Assembly: GCA_025353085.1 (NCBI GenBank)
Contig: JANXRI010000260.1
Span: forward strand, 1-5,697
DNA: 5,697 nucleotides
Reading direction: 5' to 3'
Source of the DNA: Betaproteobacteria bacterium
GTDB taxonomy: Bacteria; Pseudomonadota; Gammaproteobacteria; Burkholderiales; SG8-41
Shown: one piece after another, positions 1 to 5,697 of the stretch
How positions within the stretch are numbered: the first letter of the stretch is position 1
Layout: each line of letters opens with the position of its first letter
Notes under the pieces: model-generated
Seen by the model: the letters and a program-made list of their open reading frames with translations, nothing else
What the model was told of the DNA's origin: nothing
The model's database searches: none
Translations under genes and position numbers: made by a program

Positions 1-2523
1 CGCCTGAGCTGGGACGATGCTCTGAAAGAGGTCAGCGACAAACTGCTCGCCATCAAGAAAGAAAGCGGGCCGGACGCGACATTCTGGATCGGGTCGTCGA
101 AGCACAACAACGAGCAGTCGGCTTTTCTGCGCAAGTTCGTGTCGTTTTTCGGCACCAACAACATGGATCATCAGGCGCGAATTTGCCATTCGACGACGGT
201 TGCCGGTGTCGCGAACACCTGGGGCTATGGCGCGATGACCAACTCGTACAACGACGAGCAAAACTCCAAATGCATACTGTTTTTTGGCAGCAATGCGGCC
301 GAAGCGCACCCGGTCTCTATGTTGCATACGCTGCACGCGAAGGAAAACGGCGCGCAGGTAATCTGCGTCGATCCGCGGTTCACGCGCACCGCAGCGAAGG
401 CCGACAAGTACTACCGCATCAGGTCCGGCGCGGACGTCGCGTTCCTGTGGGGCATGCTGTACCACATCTTCAAGAACGGCTGGGAAGATAAGCAATACAT
501 CCATGACCGCGTGTATGGCATGGACAAGGTGCGCGAAGAAGTCATGAAGTGGACGCCTGACAAGGTGGAAGAAGTCACCGGCATGAAGGAAGCCGAGGTG
601 CTTGACGTCGCGGAGTCGATGGCCAAGAACCGGCCCAGCACCATCGTATGGGCGATGGGCCAGACCCAGCACACCAACGGTAATGCGATCGTGCGCGCGA
701 GCTGCATTTTGCAATTGGCACTCGGCAATGTCGGCGTAGCGGGCGGCGGTTGCAATATCTATCGCGGCCACGACAACGTGCAGGGCGCAACGGACGTCGG
801 GCCGAATCCCGACTCGCTGCCGGGTTATTACGGGCTGGCCGCCGGCGCATGGAAGCATTTCGCCGCGGCATACGGGGTCGATTACGAGTGGATCAAGAAG
901 CAGTTTGCCTCCCAGGCGATGATGGAAAAACCGGGCATCACGGTGTCGCGCTGGATCGACGCCGTGCTCGAGAAAAACGAGAATCTCGACCAGGATTCGA
1001 ATTTGCGCGCGGTGGTTTATTGGGGGCATGCGCCGAACAGCCAGACGCGCGGCGTGGAGATGATCGAGGCGATGAAAAAGCTCGATCTGCTGGTGGTGAT
1101 CGATCCGTATCCGTCGGCCTCGGCAGCGATGATGGCGATGGCGCGCAAGGACGGCGCTTATCTGCTGCCGGCCGCCACCCAGCTCGAATGCGCGGGGTCG
1201 GTTACCGCGTCCAACCGATCGATCCAGTGGCGTGAAAAAGTCATCGAGCCGATGTTCGAATCGCGCACCGATCACATGATCATGTACCAGCTTGCGCAGA
1301 AGTTCGGTTACGCGGACCAACTCATCGGCAAGCAGGCCGACGGCACGAGCAAGATCAAGCTCGTCAAGGGCAAGGGCGGCATGGAGGAGCCCGACGTCGA
1401 AGACCTGACGCGCGAAATCAACCGCAGTTGCTGGACCATCGGTTACACCGGGCAGTCGCCGGAACGGTTACAGGCGCATATGCGCAACATGCACGTGTTC
1501 GATGTGAAGACGCTGCGAGCGAAGGGCGGCAAGGATGCGAAGACCGGTTACGTGCTCGACGGCGATTACTTCGGCCTGCCGTGGCCCTGTTATGGCACGC
1601 CCGATCTCAAGCACCCTGGCTCGCCGGTGCTCTACAACACGTCGTTGAACATAATGGACGGCGGTGGTAATTTTCGCGCCAATTTTGGCGTCGAACGCGA
1701 CGGCGTCAGTCTGCTCGCGGAAGACGGCTCGCATTCGAAAGGCGCCGATCTTAATACGGGTTATCCGGAGTTTGATCACGTCCTTCTGAAAAAACTCGGC
1801 TGGTGGGACGAACTGACCGACGCTGAGAAGGTGGCGGCTGAAGGCAAGAACTGGAAGACCGATCTTTCCGGCGGCATCCAGCGTATCGTGATGAAGAATC
1901 ACAGCTGTCATCCGTGGGGTAATGCCAAGGCGCGCGCGGTGGTGTGGAATTTTCCGGATGCGGTGCCGTTGCATCGCGAACCGCTGTTCAGCCCGCGTGC
2001 CGACCTCATCGACAAGTACCCCACGCACGACGACGTCAAGGTGCTGTGGCGCATGCCGACGCTGTTTAAGACGGTGCAGCAGGCCAACAAGGATGCGTCC
2101 AGGCAATATCCGCTGATCATGACTTCGGGCCGGCTGGTCGAATACGAGGGCGGCGGCGACGAGACACGCTCTAATCCCTGGCTGGCCGAGCTGCAGCAGG
2201 AGATGTTTGTGGAGATCAACCCCAAGGACGCCAACGACCGGGGTCTGAAGAACGACCAGTACGTGTGGGTGGAGACGCCGACCAAGGCGCGGCTGAAGGT
2301 CAAGACGCAGGTAACCGAACGGGTGGGCGCCGGTACCGTTTTCCTGCCATTCCATTTTGCCGGCTGGTATCAGGGCCGCGACCTGCTCGATAAATATCCC
2401 GAGGGTGCCGCGCCTATCGTGCGCGGGGAGGCGGTCAATACCGCGACGACCTACGGTTACGACCGCGTCACGATGATGCAGGAAACCAAAACCACGCTGT
2501 GTCAGATCAGCAAAGCGGCATAA
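1..2523 (+). CDS. fdhA: formate dehydrogenase catalytic alpha subunit, Cys-containing, 5' partial
   Basis: This is the molybdopterin (bis-MGD) subunit that oxidises formate to CO2, probably in the periplasm. The frame is open from base 1 to the TAA at 2521-2523 (840 codons seen), so the real start lies upstream. The GTG at 139 is an internal Val codon, because clear family sequence precedes it. The active site reads ARICHSTTVAG: Cys62 (TGC at 184-186) sits where E. coli FdnG and FdhF carry selenocysteine, followed by the conserved His63. Arg255, in YRGHDNVQGATD, lies 193 residues after Cys62, the same spacing as Sec140 to Arg333 in E. coli FdhF. HPGSPVLYNTS and GGGNFRANFG (about residues 536-563) are FDH-N-like. 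The C-terminal molybdopterin-dinucleotide-binding domain spans about 700-830 (TSGRLVEYEGGGDETRSN, FLPFHFAGW). By comparison with FdnG (Sec196), about 130 N-terminal residues are off-window, including the expected Tat signal and [4Fe-4S] motif. The family call is secure; the subtype is inferred from the neighbours. Confidence 0.95.
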   Translation, partial: RLSWDDALKEVSDKLLAIKKESGPDATFWIGSSKHNNEQSAFLRKFVSFFGTNNMDHQARICHSTTVAGVANTWGYGAMTNSYNDEQNSKCILFFGSNAAEAHPVSMLHTLHAKENGAQVICVDPRFTRTAAKADKYYRIRSGADVAFLWGMLYHIFKNGWEDKQYIHDRVYGMDKVREEVMKWTPDKVEEVTGMKEAEVLDVAESMAKNRPSTIVWAMGQTQHTNGNAIVRASCILQLALGNVGVAGGGCNIYRGHDNVQGATDVGPNPDSLPGYYGLAAGAWKHFAAAYGVDYEWIKKQFASQAMMEKPGITVSRWIDAVLEKNENLDQDSNLRAVVYWGHAPNSQTRGVEMIEAMKKLDLLVVIDPYPSASAAMMAMARKDGAYLLPAATQLECAGSVTASNRSIQWREKVIEPMFESRTDHMIMYQLAQKFGYADQLIGKQADGTSKIKLVKGKGGMEEPDVEDLTREINRSCWTIGYTGQSPERLQAHMRNMHVFDVKTLRAKGGKDAKTGYVLDGDYFGLPWPCYGTPDLKHPGSPVLYNTSLNIMDGGGNFRANFGVERDGVSLLAEDGSHSKGADLNTGYPEFDHVLLKKLGWWDELTDAEKVAAEGKNWKTDLSGGIQRIVMKNHSCHPWGNAKARAVVWNFPDAVPLHREPLFSPRADLIDKYPTHDDVKVLWRMPTLFKTVQQANKDASRQYPLIMTSGRLVEYEGGGDETRSNPWLAELQQEMFVEINPKDANDRGLKNDQYVWVETPTKARLKVKTQVTERVGAGTVFLPFHFAGWYQGRDLLDKYPEGAAPIVRGEAVNTATTYGYDRVTMMQETKTTLCQISKAA

Positions 2524-2551
2524 CTAAAACCGAAAGCCGGAGGAGCGCGAC

Positions 2552-3175
2552 ATGGCAAGAATGAAATTTTTATGTGACGCCGAGCGGTGTATCGAGTGCA
2601 ATGGCTGCGTGACGGCGTGCAAAAGCGAGCACGATATACCGTGGGGCGTGAACCGCCGGCGCGTGGTCACATTGAATGACGGCGTGCCAGGCGAAAAGTC
2701 GATTTCCGTCGCGTGCATGCATTGTTCCGATGCGCCCTGCATGGCGGTGTGCCCGGTGGATTGTTTTTACCAAACTTCCGAAGGCATCGTGCTGCATGAC
2801 AAAGATCTCTGCATCGGATGCGGGTATTGTTTTTATGCGTGCCCGTTCGGCGCGCCGCAATTTCCGCAAGACGGCGCATTCGGCTTGCGCGGCAAAATGG
2901 ACAAGTGCACGTTTTGCGCTGGCGGCCCCGAGGCGGACAATTCGGAAGCCGAATACAAGAAATACGGCCGTAACCGGCTGGCAGAAGGCAAGTTACCGGC
3001 GTGCGCCGAAATGTGCTCGACCAAGGCGCTGCTGGGAGGCGATGCCGATGTCATTTCAGATATCTACCGCAACCGCGTGATGAAACGCGGGAAAGGGTCC
3101 GAAGTGTGGGGCTGGGGCACGGCATACGGCAAACCCGACGCCAAGCCGGCGACACCGCCGGGAGCGAAGTCATGA
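2552..3175 (+). CDS. fdh3B: formate dehydrogenase iron-sulfur beta subunit (FDH3 type, four [4Fe-4S] clusters)
   Basis: This 207-residue ferredoxin-like subunit should carry electrons from the alpha subunit to the membrane cytochrome b. Sixteen cysteines form four cluster-binding sets: C13/C16/C19/C23, C55/C58/C63/C67, C87/C90/C93/C97 and the looser C119/C122/C151/C155. As in other ferredoxin-type subunits, the fourth Cys of one set may ligate the paired cluster. The ATG is preceded by a strong GGAGGAG at 2539-2545, 28 bases after the alpha stop, so the two genes are surely cotranscribed. There is no signal peptide, which fits export as a passenger of a Tat-dependent alpha subunit (an inference, since the alpha N-terminus is not visible). 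E. coli FdnH is about 290 residues and ends in a membrane helix. This protein stops after a polar Pro/Ala/Lys tail (PDAKPATPPGAKS) with no hydrophobic segment, as in the short FDH3 beta subunits. Its stop overlaps the start of the next gene. Confidence 0.93.
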   Translation: MARMKFLCDAERCIECNGCVTACKSEHDIPWGVNRRRVVTLNDGVPGEKSISVACMHCSDAPCMAVCPVDCFYQTSEGIVLHDKDLCIGCGYCFYACPFGAPQFPQDGAFGLRGKMDKCTFCAGGPEADNSEAEYKKYGRNRLAEGKLPACAEMCSTKALLGGDADVISDIYRNRVMKRGKGSEVWGWGTAYGKPDAKPATPPGAKS

Positions 3176-3405
3176 CAGCCAAAAAACTGATCACGGCCGG
3201 TGGCGTCAGCATTGTATTTTTGTTCATCGCAGGCTGCACAGATAAACCCGTGCTGTACAAACAAGGCGAATATCAAGGCAAGCTCGACAGCCAACCGTGG
3301 AGCAACGCCCAGTTCAAAGGTGAGCGCGTCGAATGGGAAAAAGCACTCAAAGCGCGCAGCCAGGGGCAGGACGAGTACTCACGCGCGGCTACGAGCGCCA
3401 ACTAG
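3172..3405 (+). CDS. small lipoprotein of unknown function in the formate dehydrogenase operon
   Basis: I do not recognise this 77-residue protein as a named family. Its ATG (3172-3174) overlaps the beta-subunit TGA (3173-3175) as ATGA, which implies translational coupling. The N-terminus is a lipoprotein signal: MTAKK, a hydrophobic run over about residues 6-20, then the lipobox FIAGC with Cys22 as the predicted lipidated residue. The residue after Cys is Thr, not Asp, so under the Lol +2 rule an outer-membrane destination is expected, although that rule is less firm outside enteric bacteria. The mature part is only 56 residues: polar, with YKQGEYQGKLDSQPW followed by a charged probably helical stretch (ERVEWEKALKARSQ). 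It has no cysteine besides the lipidated one, so a metal or haem site is unlikely. Its position between the beta and gamma genes suggests a role in assembly or anchoring of the enzyme, which is inference only. A longer reading of the same frame from 3001 overlaps the beta gene and loses the signal, so it was rejected. Confidence 0.85.
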   Translation: MTAKKLITAGGVSIVFLFIAGCTDKPVLYKQGEYQGKLDSQPWSNAQFKGERVEWEKALKARSQGQDEYSRAATSAN

Positions 3406-3409
3406 AGGA
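3404..3409 (+). promoter_or_regulatory. ribosome binding site of the gamma-subunit gene
   Basis: AGAGGA lies 7 bases before the ATG at 3417 and partly overlaps the lipoprotein stop codon TAG (3403-3405). It supports 3417 as the start instead of the in-frame ATG at 3333, which would put 28 polar residues in front of an otherwise good signal peptide. Confidence 0.65.
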
Positions 3410-3416
3410 TGCCTTC

Positions 3417-4475
3417 ATGAGCCGGCCGTTTTTATGTGAACGCCTGATGCCAGTGGTGGGAATTCTGGTCGCTTTGGTTTTTTCCCCGATAGTGCATGCA
3501 GCAGATGCGGGCAGGGCGCAGGAGCAGGCGCAACGTCAACAGACTCAGCCGGGCAATAATGCGCCGATGTGGCGCGACGTGCGTGGGGGCGTCAAGCAGA
3601 CGACTCAGGTGCGTGGCGTTGAAACCAATGTGTTGATGCAGCCGTCCGGACAATCATGGCGCGAAGTGCGTCCGCCGATGTCGCTGGCCGGTGGCCTGCT
3701 CATTGCGGCGGCGCTGTTGGCCTTGTTTGCGTTCTATCAATGGCGCGGCCCTATTGGCGTGCATGAAGCCGGCACCGGCAAGCTCATCAAGCGGTTCTCA
3801 GATGCCGAGCGACTCACGCACTGGACGGTCGCGATCAGCGTTTGCATACTTGCTGTTACCGGCCTGATCCTCTCGTTCGGCAAATACATGCTGTTGCCCA
3901 TCATCGGCTATACGCTTTTTTCGTGGCTTGCCATGTTCGCGAAGAACCTGCACAACTTTGTCGCGCCGGTGTTCTTCTTCATGTTGCCGGTGATGATCGT
4001 GTTGTTCGTGCGCGATAATTTACCCGGGCCAGGCGATTTGAAATGGCTGCTTACCTTCGGCGGCATGTTTTCCAAAAGCGGACACGAGACACCGTCCGGC
4101 CGCTTCAACATGGGCGAGAAGGCCCTTTTCTGGTTCATGGTGTGCGCGCTGGGCGTGGTGCTATGCCTGTCAGGTGCTGTCATGCTATTCCCGAACTTCG
4201 ATCAGGGACGCCAGATCATGCAATCGGCGAACATCGTTCACGTGATAAGCGCGCTGGTCATGATTTTTGCCGCGAGCTTCCATATCTATCTCGGCACGGT
4301 CGGCCAGCGCGGTGCGTATGAAGGGATGCGCACCGGGTATGTGGATGAGACGTGGGCGAAGGAGCACCACCAGCTTTGGTACGATCAGGTGAAAGCCGGG
4401 CACGCGCGCCAGCATTTTGCCGACGATGCGCCGGACGCCGTTCGCGCGCAGGTCGCCGACGGCCTTAAAGCTTAG
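3417..4475 (+). CDS. fdhC: formate dehydrogenase cytochrome b gamma subunit with extended N-terminus
   Basis: This 352-residue membrane subunit takes electrons from the beta subunit and passes them through two haems b to quinone. The conserved core has four helices, roughly 135-155, 178-198, 235-258 and 272-292. The candidate haem ligands are His135 (RLTHWT), His179 (NLHNF), His275 and His289 (NIVHVISAL, ASFHIYLG). The 14-residue spacing of the last pair equals that of His155/His169 in E. coli FdnI. GTVGQRGAYEGMRTGYVDETWAKEHH is a typical family C-terminal segment (about residues 294-318). In front of the core lies about 130 residues absent from the 217-residue FdnI: a Sec signal peptide (about 1-28, cleavage likely after IVHA), a Gln-rich polar linker to about 87, and an added helix at about 89-108. 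No CXXCH haem c motif is present. The start is set by the AGAGGA site and the signal peptide; the gene begins 11 bases after the lipoprotein stop. Confidence 0.93.
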   Translation: MSRPFLCERLMPVVGILVALVFSPIVHAADAGRAQEQAQRQQTQPGNNAPMWRDVRGGVKQTTQVRGVETNVLMQPSGQSWREVRPPMSLAGGLLIAAALLALFAFYQWRGPIGVHEAGTGKLIKRFSDAERLTHWTVAISVCILAVTGLILSFGKYMLLPIIGYTLFSWLAMFAKNLHNFVAPVFFFMLPVMIVLFVRDNLPGPGDLKWLLTFGGMFSKSGHETPSGRFNMGEKALFWFMVCALGVVLCLSGAVMLFPNFDQGRQIMQSANIVHVISALVMIFAASFHIYLGTVGQRGAYEGMRTGYVDETWAKEHHQLWYDQVKAGHARQHFADDAPDAVRAQVADGLKA

Positions 4476-4491
4476 TGATCAAAGGGGCATT

Positions 4492-4788
4492 ATGAAATTC
4501 AATAAAGCGATGATGATAGCGATGCTGTGCGCGGTCACTACCGGGGCCGTTTATGCAAAATTGCCGGCGCCGCAATTAACCGATGAACAGAAAGCCAAAG
4601 CCGGCGAAGCCAAGGCCAGGGCGGCCGATGCAGCAAAAAAAGACGGTGAACTGCTGACCAAATCGCAGGACCGGACCGCCGATCGTTACATCAAGGCACA
4701 GAAAGCGAAGGGCGTCACCGTGAAGCCGACGCAAATCGCGGTGGCGGCAGCGCCCGCACCGGCAGTAGCTGCACCAGCAAAAAAATAG
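4492..4788 (+). CDS. small secreted Lys/Ala-rich protein of unknown function
   Basis: I do not recognise a named family in this 98-residue protein. It starts at an ATG 16 bases after the gamma stop, behind an AAAGGGG site (4481-4487), so it is the last gene of the formate dehydrogenase unit, and a terminator follows its stop by about 20 bases. Residues 1-22 form a clean Sec signal peptide (MKFNK, hydrophobic core, VYA before Lys23). The mature protein has no cysteine or histidine. Residues 28-70 are rich in Lys, Ala, Glu and Asp and probably helical, possibly coiled coil (TDEQKAKAGEAKARAADAAK, then SQDRTADRYIKAQK). The last 20 or so residues are a low-complexity Ala/Pro tail ending in Lys-Lys. 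The absence of Cys and His argues against a redox or metal-carrier role. A structural, chaperone or envelope-binding role is possible but unsupported. A longer in-frame reading from 4417 overlaps the gamma gene and buries the signal peptide, so it was rejected. Confidence 0.82.
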   Translation: MKFNKAMMIAMLCAVTTGAVYAKLPAPQLTDEQKAKAGEAKARAADAAKKDGELLTKSQDRTADRYIKAQKAKGVTVKPTQIAVAAAPAPAVAAPAKK

Positions 4789-4808
4789 CCCGGATCATTG
4801 CATCCGCT

Positions 4809-4840
4809 AAAAAAAGGCGCACGCAGGTGCGCTTTTTTTA
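4809..4840 (+). terminator. intrinsic terminator of the formate dehydrogenase operon
   Basis: A perfect 6-bp stem GCGCAC (4817-4822) / GTGCGC (4827-4832) with a GCAG loop is followed by seven T (4833-4839). Seven A (4809-4815) precede the stem, so it can extend through A-T pairs past one unpaired G (4816). It lies 20 bases after the stop at 4788 and separates the formate dehydrogenase unit from ccmE. The A-tract would also let it work on the other strand, but no opposing gene is seen in the window. Confidence 0.9.
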
Positions 4841-4847
4841 TTGCACT

Positions 4848-4936
4848 CCGAACCCGCAGCCAATCGCGTTTGGGAAACCGCGTTGGCAACTTAAGGCGGA
4901 ATAACTACGGCGTTGCCGGTGCAAACGCAGGTTCGG
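4848..4936. repeat. nested inverted repeats in the intergenic region
   Basis: An inner hairpin spans 4859-4887: GCCAA / TTGGC, then CGCG / CGCG, then TTT / AAA around a GGG loop, with single bulges at T4864 and C4878 (12 pairs). It sits inside an outer inverted repeat, CCGAACC (4848-4854) with GGTTCGG (4930-4936), extended by GC / GC (4856-4857 and 4927-4928) past one mismatch. GGCAAC (4885-4890) can also pair with GTTGCC (4912-4917), which competes with the base of the inner hairpin. No T-tract follows, so it is not a second terminator. No known RNA family was recognised. It could be a REP-like element, a processed RNA or chance structure. Confidence 0.45.
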
Positions 4937-4972
4937 CGCATTGCTCGAGTCATGTGAACCTCTGCTCATCTG

Positions 4973-5003
4973 TTGCCTACCGTCGAAGCGAATCCGGTAA
5001 AAT
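4973..5003 (+). promoter_or_regulatory. candidate sigma70-type promoter for ccmEF
   Basis: TAAAAT (4998-5003) matches five of six -10 consensus bases. TTGCCT (4973-4978) matches four of six -35 bases, with a 19-base spacer that is longer than ideal. Transcription would begin near 5010 and leave a leader of about 90 bases before ccmE. An inverted repeat, CGAATC (4989-4994) / GATTCG (5012-5017), flanks the -10 box. The presence of a terminator upstream makes some promoter in this gap necessary; this is the best one seen by eye. Confidence 0.4.
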
Positions 5004-5101
5004 GTGCGATTGATTCGGCACCCGGATAGTCGTGGCGCCGGTGACGCGCGATCGTAATCAGAAATAGTTTGCGTCGACGGACCGAAAGATCGCCCTAATT
5101 G

Positions 5102-5551
5102 ATGAAGCCCAGACATAAACGCATAGCGGTCATTACCGCCGGTCTCGCCGCGCTCGGCATCGCCGCGGCGCTGGTTTTAAACGCATTCCAGAGTAATCTC
5201 GTTTTTTTCTTTAGCCCCACCCAGGTGCTTGCCAACGAAGCGCCGCACGGGAAGGCGTTCCGGATCGGCGGTATGGTCGAGACTGGCAGCGTCAAACGGG
5301 AGAATGACGGCCTCACGGTGCGTTTCCGCGTGACGGACACCGCCCAAACAATACCGGTAACCTATACCGGCATCCTGCCTGACCTGTTCAAGGAAGGTAA
5401 GGGCGTCGTTGCCCAGGGGAAGCTCTCGCCAGGTGGTGAATTCCAGGCGACTGAAGTGCTCGCGAAGCACGACGAAAATTACATGCCGCCCGATGCGAAA
5501 CATGCAATCGAGCAAGCGCAAAAAGCGCAAAAAAGCGTCGTCACAAAATAA
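5102..5551 (+). CDS. ccmE: cytochrome c maturation haem chaperone CcmE
   Basis: CcmE binds haem covalently in the periplasm and hands it to the CcmF/H lyase for attachment to apocytochromes c (system I). The 149-residue protein has a basic start (MKPRHKR), one membrane anchor at about residues 8-28, then a small beta-barrel domain with family sequence such as FFFSPTQVLANEAP, FRIGGMVETGSVKR and VTYTGILPDLFKEGKGVVAQG. The haem-binding motif LAKHDENYMPP supplies His123 and Tyr127, with the same four-residue spacing as His130/Tyr134 of E. coli CcmE. The C-terminal tail is Lys/Gln/Ala-rich, as is common in the family. A TTG directly upstream (5099) is a possible alternative start adding one residue. 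ATG is preferred because homologues begin MKPR. The ribosome site is weak (GAAAG at 5084-5088). No ccmD or ccmABC precedes it in the window. ccmF follows after 10 bases. Confidence 0.95.
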   Translation: MKPRHKRIAVITAGLAALGIAAALVLNAFQSNLVFFFSPTQVLANEAPHGKAFRIGGMVETGSVKRENDGLTVRFRVTDTAQTIPVTYTGILPDLFKEGKGVVAQGKLSPGGEFQATEVLAKHDENYMPPDAKHAIEQAQKAQKSVVTK

Positions 5552-5561
5552 AGATCAGACC

Positions 5562-5697
5562 ATGGTCCCTGAAATTGGCCAATTCGCATTGATTCTCGCG
5601 TTGCTGCTGGCGCTCACCCAAGGGGTGCTGCCGATTATCGGTGCAGCGCGTGGCAAAGTCGCCTGGATGTCGGTGGCGCGGCCCGCCGCGCAGGGGC
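5562..5697 (+). CDS. ccmF: cytochrome c haem lyase component CcmF, 3' partial
   Basis: The first 45 codons of a gene that runs off the right edge are visible. The start MVPEIGQFALILALLLA matches the CcmF N-terminus, with a first membrane helix at about residues 5-27, and it continues GAARGKVAWMSVARPAAQG, a typical CcmF stretch. CcmF is a large polytopic inner-membrane protein that takes haem from CcmE and, with CcmH, attaches it to CXXCH motifs of apocytochromes c. It begins 10 bases after the ccmE stop with only a weak purine-rich site (AAAGAT, near 5551-5556), so it is probably cotranscribed with ccmE. The short length seen limits the call, but order and sequence agree. Confidence 0.9.
   Translation, partial: MVPEIGQFALILALLLALTQGVLPIIGAARGKVAWMSVARPAAQG

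Noticed and set aside
139..141. GTG as start of the alpha subunit
   Set aside because: Codons 1-46 upstream read as family sequence in the same frame with no stop, and the Tat signal and [4Fe-4S] motif must lie further upstream.
1468..2355. 295-codon open frame on the - strand inside the alpha gene
   Set aside because: It lies entirely antisense to well-conserved molybdopterin-subunit sequence, its protein is His/Arg-rich with no recognisable domain, and it is a typical GC-rich shadow frame.
4859..4936. Possible integron attC site or known riboswitch
   Set aside because: No pair of GTTRRRY / RYYYAAC core sites in proper arrangement, no integrase or cassette, and no consensus core of the cobalamin or cyclic-di-GMP riboswitches that I checked by eye.
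4927..4945. tRNA T-loop-like GGTTCG in the intergenic region
   Set aside because: The rest of the T arm, anticodon arm and acceptor stem are missing; the motif is better explained as one arm of the outer inverted repeat.
4798..5013. 71-codon open frame downstream of the terminator
   Set aside because: It starts before and runs through the terminator hairpin, its predicted protein is low-quality and Arg/Ser-rich, and no ribosome site precedes it.
4838..5116. 92-codon - strand open frame in the intergenic region
   Set aside because: It overlaps the terminator tail, the inverted repeats and the start of ccmE, and shows no signal, domain or ribosome site.

Overview
The window carries most of a respiratory formate dehydrogenase operon, followed by the start of a cytochrome c maturation segment, all on the + strand. 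Base composition is moderately GC-rich. The ccmE (MKPRHKR... start) and ccmF sequences and the Cys-type formate dehydrogenase with a short beta subunit look proteobacterial, most likely betaproteobacterial. That taxonomic call is an inference from remembered family resemblance, not from a search.

Layout: (1) 1-2523, molybdopterin catalytic alpha subunit of formate dehydrogenase, cut at its 5' end, with Cys instead of selenocysteine in the active site. (2) 2552-3175, beta subunit with sixteen cysteines for four [4Fe-4S] clusters and no membrane anchor (FDH3 type). (3) 3172-3405, a 77-residue lipoprotein of unknown function, coupled to the beta gene by an ATGA overlap. (4) 3417-4475, cytochrome b gamma subunit with an unusual N-terminal extension: signal peptide, exported linker and an extra membrane helix. 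(5) 4492-4788, a 98-residue secreted Lys/Ala-rich protein of unknown function. (6) 4809-4840, a strong intrinsic terminator closing the operon. (7) 4841-5101, a gene-free stretch holding nested inverted repeats and a candidate promoter. (8) 5102-5551, ccmE (haem chaperone). (9) 5562 to the right edge, the start of ccmF (haem lyase component).

How it works together: the alpha subunit oxidises formate in the periplasm, electrons pass through the beta iron-sulfur chain to the two haems b of the gamma subunit, and from there to quinone. The two small exported proteins lie inside the same tight transcription unit and are the least explained part. The most interesting structural reading is that the membrane helix anchoring the beta subunit in E. 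coli FDH-N is missing here and may have been replaced by the extra helix at the front of the gamma subunit. CcmE and CcmF act on c-type cytochromes. No CXXCH motif is visible in the formate dehydrogenase subunits, so the adjacency of the two units is not explained by haem c in this enzyme.
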